DNA from: Bacteroidota bacterium | GTDB taxonomy: Bacteria > Bacteroidota > Bacteroidia > Chitinophagales > Chitinophagaceae | Assembly: GCA_018268085.1 (NCBI GenBank) | Contig: JAFDXE010000015.1 | Span: 33,260 to 97,259 of the forward strand | Length of the DNA stretch: 64,000 nt | Direction: 5' to 3' | Shown: in pieces, positions 8,395 to 15,287 of the stretch | Layout: each line of letters starts with the position of its first letter | Position numbering within the stretch: the stretch's first letter is position 1 | Position numbers and translations under genes: made by a program | The notes under the pieces: model-generated | The model's database searches: none | Seen by the model: the letters and a program-made list of their open reading frames with translations, nothing else | What the model was told of the DNA's origin: nothing

Positions 8395-8727
8395 TTAAAA
8401 GGGTAAATCTTCTTCCTTATCGTATACTTCATTTGTGGTATTGGTAGCAGGTGGATTTAAAGTATTTATTACTTCAATTTTCCATGCTTTTATATCGGTG
8501 TACCACCTACCGTTGTAATCCCGGCTTTCAATATCAAAGTCAATCTTCAATTCATTACCGATTTGCAGCTGACCTTCATTGATCTTATCACCCCATATTG
8601 AAACACATATCTTTTTGGGATACTGGCCCTCGGTTTCCACAATGATGTCTTGTTTTTTCCATTCTCCATTCTTTCCAGTACCGGTTTGAATTGGAAGTAG
8701 CTGTGTTAATTTGGCTGTTATTTGCAT
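8395..8727 (-). CDS. DUF3127-type OB-fold protein with SSB-like acidic tail
   Basis: The 110-residue protein has the pattern of the Bacteroidota DUF3127 family: LLPIQTGTGKNGEWKKQDII, then IESRDYNGRWYTDIKAWKIE. This forms an OB-fold related to single-stranded DNA-binding proteins. It ends in DKEEDLPF, an acidic tail with terminal Pro-Phe like the protein-docking tail of SSB. It is the last gene of the retron-like cassette and starts 10 nt after the receiver/HEPN-like gene. A role binding the single-stranded cDNA made by the RT is a reasonable inference. It might instead be a general ssDNA-binding accessory protein of the island. Confidence 0.75.
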   Translation of the reverse strand: MQITAKLTQLLPIQTGTGKNGEWKKQDIIVETEGQYPKKICVSIWGDKINEGQLQIGNELKIDFDIESRDYNGRWYTDIKAWKIEVINTLNPPATNTTNEVYDKEEDLPF

Positions 8728-8737
8728 AAGTTATTTT

Positions 8738-10672
8738 TTATATTACTATAACATTTGATGAATCGTCTGTTAATAAGTATGCTACCAAATCAAATAAATC
8801 TTTTATAGAACGGTTTGGCGTAATTGGCGAACCAGAACGCTTTACCTTTTCTGTTTGAATAAAAAAATTTGTATCAAAACTATCCCCATGAGTTAAATAC
8901 ATAGAATTCCTGATTTCATTTAGTTTAAAAAGATTAGTTAGTTGGGTATGTGTATGGGTGCTTCTGTTTAATAGTATATATGCTATCTGCGTATGTAATG
9001 ACTTAATTATATAATCGTTACTAGAGAATAAGCCTGTTGAATCAATGGAATAGTAGGGAGCATTCCAATTATCATACTTTAAATCAGATGTAGAGATGTC
9101 AGATTGCAATTCATACTTACCCGGCTTTTTTAACTTAGGTGTACCATCTGCTTCACTTCCTGAAAATGATATTATGTTATCAATAAAAATCCTGCCTGTG
9201 CTTTTTAACTTCCACCTTTGTTTTTTTGACAATGGTGTGTTGTAGCGGTTTGGATGGTGATGATATGTAATTCCATTTGAATGAGTTAAAGATATATCCA
9301 TCTTTTCAAAAAAGGCTTCCTGAATTTCATTTAAAACACTCCATAAAGTCATAAATGCTAATTCATAATCAGAATAGAAAAATGTTTGTTTATCGTAATC
9401 CCACTGCTCATAACCCTTTTTCAATAAACCATAAAACATTCTAAGCCTTTCTTCAATTCTATCTTTTAGTTTTCGTGGTGAATTTTCTATAGCAGTAAAA
9501 GATGCATGAGAAATAATTTTCCTTATTAGCAACCAATAAGGCCTTAAGACCATATACTTCTCATATACATATTTTACTGTAGCTGCAAAATCCTCATAAT
9601 TCTTTTTAGAATATTCGCTGTTACGGTAATAGAGTGGCGATTCTTTGACATACATGGCATCAGCACCTTTTTCAAGCACCTCATCCAAGTTCCAGGCTTT
9701 ATCAGATGCAGTAAAAATAATCACTGGAATATGCGGATAACTACTCTTGATAAATTTTAAAGCCGAAAGTGCATTTGTGCTATCAGCTTTCCCTTTTTCA
9801 AGGTATAGGTCTAAATAAATCAAATCATATTGGTCAAATTTCTCTGGTGTTGTGTTTTGCCAGGCCAAAACTTCTGTCGAGGAAACTCTTTTATCAACCG
9901 AACAGTTATGAATAATCTCCAACAATTCTATCCAACCGCAGTCCGCATTATCGTCTATCAACAATATTTTTTTGAACAAACCATGTAGACTTCTATCGGG
10001 TGATTTGTGATCTTTCTTTATAAATATTGATAGGTATTTAAAATATAGATGTTTGGGATAAGAAAATTTTATCATTTCAAAAATGCCGAAATTAGAGGCC
10101 AGTCGCATTGCTCCCCATTCATTTGTAGTCTGATGTCTATTGTCATACGGATTACGAATGTTAACCTTATCAATTTCAACAGGTTTTAATTTCTTGAGTT
10201 CAGCATCTATGGCAAACATTCCTTGGCCGGTCACATTATCGGATTTCACCGAAAAAACAGCTTCATATTTTCTAAAGTAGAACCCCTCGGTTTGAAATAT
10301 ATTATTGATTCCGGTGTCTTTTAAAGATGCATCTTCTAAATCAATATCATTCCAATCAATTAAAATAATCGGAAGTTTATTTAATGTACATTTTGAGTAA
10401 TGAGTACAAGCTATATGGCCTGCTAAACCAATCGCTCTTGACCAACCTGACCCACCTAAATTCTTATCAATTATTATCGCTTTTATATCACCATATGAAC
10501 TGTCATCTAATGATTCAGATACAGCATTTAAAAAAAATTCCTCCCGATTGCTTTTATATAAATAATCTTCTTCTTCTTTTATGGAATAGAAGCTAGCAAT
10601 ATTTAGCTGTTTAAATGCTTCTGGTAATTCGATAGAAAAAGAAGCTTTTGAATTATGAAGTAAAATGTACAT
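8738..10672 (-). CDS. Receiver-domain protein with HEPN-like C-terminus, putative effector
   Basis: The 644-residue protein has a clear response-regulator receiver at about 232-375: acidic pocket LLIDDN (D240, D241), phospho-acceptor D288 in YLDLYL, T321 in FTASD and K343 in YVKES. Residues 60-140 (IKAIIIDKNLGG, then LPIILIDWND) look like a second, degenerate receiver. The C-terminal 270 residues are mostly helical with a polar insert and contain LNEIRNSMYLTHGD (R588, N589, H595), which fits the R-N-x-H core of HEPN ribonucleases. Family knowledge therefore suggests a phosphorylation-gated RNase, but the HEPN call is a motif match only. It sits 12 nt after the small receiver gene and downstream of the RT, so it is the likely toxic effector of the cassette. 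Confidence 0.7.
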   Translation of the reverse strand: MYILLHNSKASFSIELPEAFKQLNIASFYSIKEEEDYLYKSNREEFFLNAVSESLDDSSYGDIKAIIIDKNLGGSGWSRAIGLAGHIACTHYSKCTLNKLPIILIDWNDIDLEDASLKDTGINNIFQTEGFYFRKYEAVFSVKSDNVTGQGMFAIDAELKKLKPVEIDKVNIRNPYDNRHQTTNEWGAMRLASNFGIFEMIKFSYPKHLYFKYLSIFIKKDHKSPDRSLHGLFKKILLIDDNADCGWIELLEIIHNCSVDKRVSSTEVLAWQNTTPEKFDQYDLIYLDLYLEKGKADSTNALSALKFIKSSYPHIPVIIFTASDKAWNLDEVLEKGADAMYVKESPLYYRNSEYSKKNYEDFAATVKYVYEKYMVLRPYWLLIRKIISHASFTAIENSPRKLKDRIEERLRMFYGLLKKGYEQWDYDKQTFFYSDYELAFMTLWSVLNEIQEAFFEKMDISLTHSNGITYHHHPNRYNTPLSKKQRWKLKSTGRIFIDNIISFSGSEADGTPKLKKPGKYELQSDISTSDLKYDNWNAPYYSIDSTGLFSSNDYIIKSLHTQIAYILLNRSTHTHTQLTNLFKLNEIRNSMYLTHGDSFDTNFFIQTEKVKRSGSPITPNRSIKDLFDLVAYLLTDDSSNVIVI

Positions 10673-10684
10673 GTATATAAGGGT

Positions 10685-11365
10685 TTAATTGTTTTCGATA
10701 AAGTCTTCGAGATTTTCAACAAAGGAATCGTCTGTCATATTCAAAAATCTATTTGAAATTTCAGAGTTATTTTCATACCCATACATAGAAAGTAATTCAT
10801 TAAATGAATTCGATTCAATTGCGCATTCTATTGATTCTTCTAAATCTGTTTTAATATTCTCAAGCAATGTGTAGGCCTTATCCTTTTTAGGATTAATGTA
10901 GGGGTTGTACAAATATTTAATTTGGTATTTACCAGATACCAAGTAGCTATCAATAAAGTTTTGCAAATTATTGAAGTATTGACGCCTCAAAATTTCATAG
11001 CAAAAAGTATCTTTTGATATTTTTTCATCGTAAATTCTCTCGATCGGAATCTCACTTTCAGCTCTGCTACCTGAAAACAGAACAATTTTTGAAGTCCTTG
11101 AAAGTTTTTCAAATAAGACGGCTTTAAGACCATCCCTGACTAAAGGATTCTCGAAACTATCATGAATAAAAATGAATGAATAATTTGAAAAATCTCTCAT
11201 CAAATTAATATCATCATCGTTATCACTTGCTAGCCACAAAGATTCAGTGTTTTCATAATATTCAACAAGAGATAGCCCTACAACTGTCAAATTTGAAAGA
11301 ACCTTCGAAGTACTGAAGTCTTCGCTATATGCTTTATCATCTAAAATTAATATCTTATCTAGCAT
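10685..11365 (-). CDS. Stand-alone receiver-like protein
   Basis: I start it at the internal Met (MLDKILILDDKAYS, 226 residues), which overlaps the RT stop by 11 nt. The N-terminal 130 residues follow the receiver pattern: ILILDDK (acidic pair), FIFIHDSF at the place of the phospho-acceptor Asp, and IVLFSGSRAE with the conserved Ser. The last half is helical, with an acidic C-terminus. No DNA-binding or enzymatic output domain is seen. In Detocs systems a free receiver buffers phosphate away from the effector receiver; a similar role here is inference. The fold call itself is fairly secure, but phosphorylation is untested. Confidence 0.65.
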   Translation of the reverse strand: MLDKILILDDKAYSEDFSTSKVLSNLTVVGLSLVEYYENTESLWLASDNDDDINLMRDFSNYSFIFIHDSFENPLVRDGLKAVLFEKLSRTSKIVLFSGSRAESEIPIERIYDEKISKDTFCYEILRRQYFNNLQNFIDSYLVSGKYQIKYLYNPYINPKKDKAYTLLENIKTDLEESIECAIESNSFNELLSMYGYENNSEISNRFLNMTDDSFVENLEDFIENN

Positions 11366-13910
11366 CGTAAAATCTAAGTATATGTTTAAAACCGCCAACA
11401 GTAAAAGATAAATCTTCTATTTCTTGGAATGATTGTGAAAATTCAGGTGCAGTAAGGAGATTTATCCTCTTAGATGATTCATCAGTAAAATCACATTCGA
11501 CAATCCAATCACATAGATTTCTAAAATCAAATTTGAATGGTGAGGATTCCTGGAGAAAATGCAAAAGTGTCGTACTATCAATTTTTGCTATACTCCTACA
11601 ATCGAATATTCTAAGCTCAATAAAGGATAGTGATTCTGCTTGTATTCTTTCAATTTCAATAAATATTTTTTTTTCAGTCAGATTTGCTGGCCGCATTCCA
11701 TTAATGTTAGAATGGTCACGAATACCCTGAACAATATATCTAATACCATTATAAATTGAAGGCTGCCATGTGAAGAAAGAGGATCTAATATTAAACTTTC
11801 GTTCATCCGGCATAAATGATAACGAACTTTGTGGTACCCGTTGATCTTTGAAAATATTTATAATATCAGATTGCAATTTGCTGTATTCACTGCCACTACC
11901 ATACCTATATTTCTTTTTAAATTGCTTAGCATAATTTGTAAACTTGCTGTCATTATTAAAGGGATGCTTATGACTATTCTTATAAAATGAGATGCCATCT
12001 TTTTCAAAAAGATCAATTAGTTTTATAACCTCTTTTTGAATTGCGCCATTTAAATAGGACACATCAGATACCCATTCCTTTTTAAAGTGGTATATAAAGT
12101 TTGGATGACTTTTTACTTTTTTTAGAATATCCTGTATGGTTTCATCTGACAGGATGACATCATGAACTAATTCTTTGAATCCGCTCCCATCACCAATTTT
12201 AAATTTCTTTAAGAAAGAAATTGTATACATTGGATTATGAGGAAATAATCTCTTTAACTTGTTTTCTTCTTGTCTTTCCACATCTTCTTCAAATTCATGA
12301 ACTGAATTTGGGACAATAATCGTACTTGGTAATGTAGTGTGCTTTGGAATATTTATTTCGTTGTTCAACTTCTGATTTATTTCAGAAGACGGATAAACTT
12401 CCAAAGTAATTTTTACTTGATTACTGTCGTGTTGCGTAATAATCGCTTCCTCAGAAATCTGTTTATCCTTGATATTTGTAGCAGTGAGTAAAGTGAATCT
12501 AGTTTTCAACTTCAAATACAACGGGTTCTCATTGCCCTTTACCATTTTCAGGTAATCAAGCTTGCCGGCAATAACATTTGCCATATCTGGTTTGCCTTTC
12601 TTTATATATCCTTTATCAGCAAGGTATTCCTGTAAAAAAAATGAGGAGGCTCTTTCAAAGCCATATCGTTCCCAGTAATACAACCACATCCTCAATTGCT
12701 TGATGTATCGCTGCTGCACATTGGCTTTTTCATTTACCAATAAGCCGGTAACTTCTTTTCGATAGCCATCTTTTTGTAAACGTGTTTTACTTTCCTTTAT
12801 ATGAAAGCCCTGCTCCAATATGATGCGATGCAACTCCTTTAAAAACTCGCTTTCGGGTTGATAAACATTGTGCATCGAACTGAATGTAATGTCATCGGCA
12901 TAGCGGCTATATTTTAACCCAAAACGTCTTGCCACACCGGACAATAAATGGTCCAGGCGCTGGCAAACAATATTTGTAATAACAGGTGATGTGGAAGCAC
13001 CTTGTGGCAAGACATTTCTTTTTACCTTTTCCCACTCTCCAATTTCATTTTTCCGTTCTACTTCCATTTCTGTACAGCAGAGTGAAGCAATAATATTTGC
13101 CAAATTTTTACGGGAAGAAACAAGCCGGTTCAACGCTTCAATATTTTCAGTGGACAAAATGTAACGTTTTGCATCTTCAAAGATGATTTCGTTTACCTGC
13201 CGGTTATATTCCCGGAGTTTTTCTCTATCACCTGCTTCGATACTCAAGAGAGGGGCATTCGGTTTCGCCAGGTGACCGGTAAGCCGCCTTTTATATTTTC
13301 GATAGTTTCCTTTTTTATCAATGACCAGAATTAATGAATTATCCTGAATTTTATAATAGATTCGCTCCTTATGATCAGTAATAAATTTTCTAACGCCAGT
13401 CTGTAACCTCGTTGTGTTTTCTTCTTCAGATGCCATCTCTGAATCAGTAAGATTGAATGGCTTTAACTGTAAACACTTCCAGACTCTGGCCTGGTCAACT
13501 GAAGGAAAAAAGTCTTTCAAGTCAATATTGTACACATATTTGCTTGCTTCATGAAGCCTTGCATTATCAACAATAGATTTGTCTCTTACAAAACCCGTTG
13601 CCGCACGGTGGGGTTCAAAAACACATTGAAGAACAAAACTCAGGGTTTTCTGAAGAGATTTAAGGCCTTTAACCGGGGCGTGGATGGACCGGTCTGTACC
13701 AGATTTCTTTTTTATTTTGAACTCTGCATATCGCTTACCACCCAGCTTAGGGTTTGAATACCAGGTGAGCTGTTTTAATTCAAAAGGGACAGCTTTTTCA
13801 CCATAAACCAAAGGTTTAGCTTCATTCAAAAGTTGAAGTAAATCCTCTTTTGACTGCATCTTCTTAAAAGCAGTAGCTATCTGGTCTATATGTGCTTGCT
13901 CCAGTTTCAT
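11355..13910 (-). CDS. Retron-type reverse transcriptase with long C-terminal extension
   Basis: The 851-residue protein contains NARLH (116-120, the retron NAxxH motif), motif A NIDLKDFFPS (128-137), motif B LPQGASTSPV (301-310), catalytic YADD (337-340) and VTG (387-389, the retron region-Y triplet). Typical retron RTs have about 300-400 residues. This one has an extra 100-140 residues between motifs A and B, and about 400 residues after the thumb. The end of that extension (GIRYIVQGIRDHSN, then SFIELRIFDCRSI and VGGFKHILRFYD) vaguely follows the N-box/G-box/closing-strand order of a GHKL ATPase, without intact ATP-binding residues. It is followed by two receiver proteins. A candidate msr-msd RNA lies 13 nt upstream. 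Confidence 0.85.
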   Translation of the reverse strand: MKLEQAHIDQIATAFKKMQSKEDLLQLLNEAKPLVYGEKAVPFELKQLTWYSNPKLGGKRYAEFKIKKKSGTDRSIHAPVKGLKSLQKTLSFVLQCVFEPHRAATGFVRDKSIVDNARLHEASKYVYNIDLKDFFPSVDQARVWKCLQLKPFNLTDSEMASEEENTTRLQTGVRKFITDHKERIYYKIQDNSLILVIDKKGNYRKYKRRLTGHLAKPNAPLLSIEAGDREKLREYNRQVNEIIFEDAKRYILSTENIEALNRLVSSRKNLANIIASLCCTEMEVERKNEIGEWEKVKRNVLPQGASTSPVITNIVCQRLDHLLSGVARRFGLKYSRYADDITFSSMHNVYQPESEFLKELHRIILEQGFHIKESKTRLQKDGYRKEVTGLLVNEKANVQQRYIKQLRMWLYYWERYGFERASSFFLQEYLADKGYIKKGKPDMANVIAGKLDYLKMVKGNENPLYLKLKTRFTLLTATNIKDKQISEEAIITQHDSNQVKITLEVYPSSEINQKLNNEINIPKHTTLPSTIIVPNSVHEFEEDVERQEENKLKRLFPHNPMYTISFLKKFKIGDGSGFKELVHDVILSDETIQDILKKVKSHPNFIYHFKKEWVSDVSYLNGAIQKEVIKLIDLFEKDGISFYKNSHKHPFNNDSKFTNYAKQFKKKYRYGSGSEYSKLQSDIINIFKDQRVPQSSLSFMPDERKFNIRSSFFTWQPSIYNGIRYIVQGIRDHSNINGMRPANLTEKKIFIEIERIQAESLSFIELRIFDCRSIAKIDSTTLLHFLQESSPFKFDFRNLCDWIVECDFTDESSKRINLLTAPEFSQSFQEIEDLSFTVGGFKHILRFYDAR

Positions 13911-13922
13911 AAATTAAAAAGT

Positions 13923-14185
13923 CTTTGAAAGCTGCTGCGTTATTCTTTGTATATGAATACAACTAAACAAAATAATAAGTAATAATATTTCAGGTCATAT
14001 TGTCCACTTAGCGAATTATGCTATGTACACAGATAAGTATACAAAAGCAGAACAACCAAAGGAACACTTAGGATGACCAGGAAACATTCATTCCCCGGTA
14101 AACCGGGGAACACCAACCGATCTGAAACTACCTTGCAGTAATTTCCAGTTGGCACAATTCAATAAAATGCAGCAGGCTTTCAAAG
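13923..14185 (-). ncRNA. Candidate retron msr-msd RNA
   Basis: A long inverted repeat bounds the region: CTTTGAAAGCTGCTGC (13923-13938) and GCAGCAGGCTTTCAAAG (14169-14185), 16 bp with one bulged base, as expected for a1/a2. Inside, on the 5' (right) side, stem CCAAC/GTTGG (14113-14117 with 14148-14152) encloses an 8-bp hairpin (14124-14131 with 14138-14145, loop 6 nt). A perfect 8-bp hairpin with tetraloop lies at 14091-14110. On the 3' side TTTGTATA (13946-13953) pairs with TATACAAA (14038-14045) and could bound the msd. It ends 12 nt before the RT start, on the same strand. The branching G is not identified with confidence. Confidence 0.7.
14091..14110 (-). repeat. Perfect 8-bp hairpin inside the candidate retron RNA
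   Basis: TTCCCCGG and CCGGGGAA flank a 4-nt loop. There is no following T-run on either strand, so it is a structural stem rather than a terminator. It fits an msr stem-loop. Confidence 0.85.
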
Positions 14186-14210
14186 AACAGGCACAAACAA
14201 AAACCATTAC

Positions 14211-14229
14211 TGTGCAGTGTATCTGCACA
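14211..14229. promoter_or_regulatory. Palindromic operator TGTGCA-N7-TGCACA, copy 1
   Basis: TGTGCA (14211-14216) and TGCACA (14224-14229) lie between the candidate retron RNA (26 nt away, minus strand) and the WYL gene start (14272, plus strand). One dimer bound here could control both directions. The pairing extends by one more base (TGTGCAG/CTGCACA). Confidence 0.65.
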
Positions 14230-14271
14230 ATAATAACTAATTTTAACCAGAATCGAAGAATCTGACCGATA

Positions 14272-15285
14272 ATGGCGACTAATAAGAATGCTCTCATACG
14301 ATATAAAGTCCTTGATAACTGCTTCCGTAACCCGGGGAAACGGTATTTCATTGATGACCTGATCGAAGCATGTGAAAAGGTGCTGTTAGAGATTGACCCG
14401 GATTCCAATGGCATCAGCCGCAGGCAAATACTGGATGATATTTCCTTTATGGAAAGTAAAGATGGGTGGAAAATTGATCTTACGAGAAACCGGGAAGGAC
14501 GAAAGGTTTTTTACAGGTATTCAGATCCGGTATTTTCGATCAACAATATGCCATTGAATGAAGTAGAGATAAACCAACTGCAATCAGCTGCGGATATACT
14601 CTCTCAGTTTAAAGGCATGCCACAGTTTGAATGGGTGAATGAACTTGTGCCTAAGTTAAAACAAGGCATGGCGATAAAAGAAGCAGGGGAAACAATTATT
14701 GAATTTGACAATAACCAATATCTGAAGGGAATTGAGCATTTAGGAACATTACATAATGCCATTTTCTATAAGAAAGTTCTTTCCATTAACTATAAGCCTT
14801 TTGAGAATGATGATCCTTTTGAAATTGTAATACACCCTTACTTTTTGAAACAATATAACAATCGTTGGTTTCTATTTGGTTATAATCCTAAAAAGGAAAA
14901 GCCCGATTGGAATCTTGCGATTGACCGTATTGTTTCAATAAGGGAAATAAAAGAAAAGTATCATAGAAATACTGAAATTGACTGGAAGGACTATTTTGAA
15001 GATATCATTGGAGTAACCAAAGCAGAAGATGCTAAGATTGAAAGCATAGTACTCCATTTCACTGGCAGGACCGGAAATTACATGGAAACAAAACCATTAC
15101 ATGGCTCCCAGAAATCAACATGGCTGAATAAACATACACTGGAAGTCCATTTGCAGCTCATTGTTAATTATGAACTGGAAAGACTAATCCTTTCTTATGC
15201 AGACAGTGTTTCTGTGATTCAACCGATAAGTTTAGCCAATGTAATAAAAAGCAGACTACATGAAGCATTGAAACATTATCAGTAA
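14272..15285 (+). CDS. WYL-domain transcriptional regulator
   Basis: The 337-residue protein has a winged-helix N-terminus (about 1-90, with GISRRQILDDISFMES as the recognition part). A middle WYL-type SH3-like domain follows, with YKPFENDDPFEIVIHPYFLKQYNNRWFLFGYN (split around residues 160-205), and a C-terminal WCX-type extension with LERLILSYADSVSVIQP. WYL proteins such as BrxR and CapW repress defence operons and respond to DNA or nucleotide ligands. It is divergent from the retron-like cassette and has the palindrome at 14211-14229 in the shared upstream region. Its stop lies only 2 nt from the convergent Argonaute stop, so no terminator separates them. Confidence 0.88.
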   Translation: MATNKNALIRYKVLDNCFRNPGKRYFIDDLIEACEKVLLEIDPDSNGISRRQILDDISFMESKDGWKIDLTRNREGRKVFYRYSDPVFSINNMPLNEVEINQLQSAADILSQFKGMPQFEWVNELVPKLKQGMAIKEAGETIIEFDNNQYLKGIEHLGTLHNAIFYKKVLSINYKPFENDDPFEIVIHPYFLKQYNNRWFLFGYNPKKEKPDWNLAIDRIVSIREIKEKYHRNTEIDWKDYFEDIIGVTKAEDAKIESIVLHFTGRTGNYMETKPLHGSQKSTWLNKHTLEVHLQLIVNYELERLILSYADSVSVIQPISLANVIKSRLHEALKHYQ

Positions 15286-15287
15286 CC

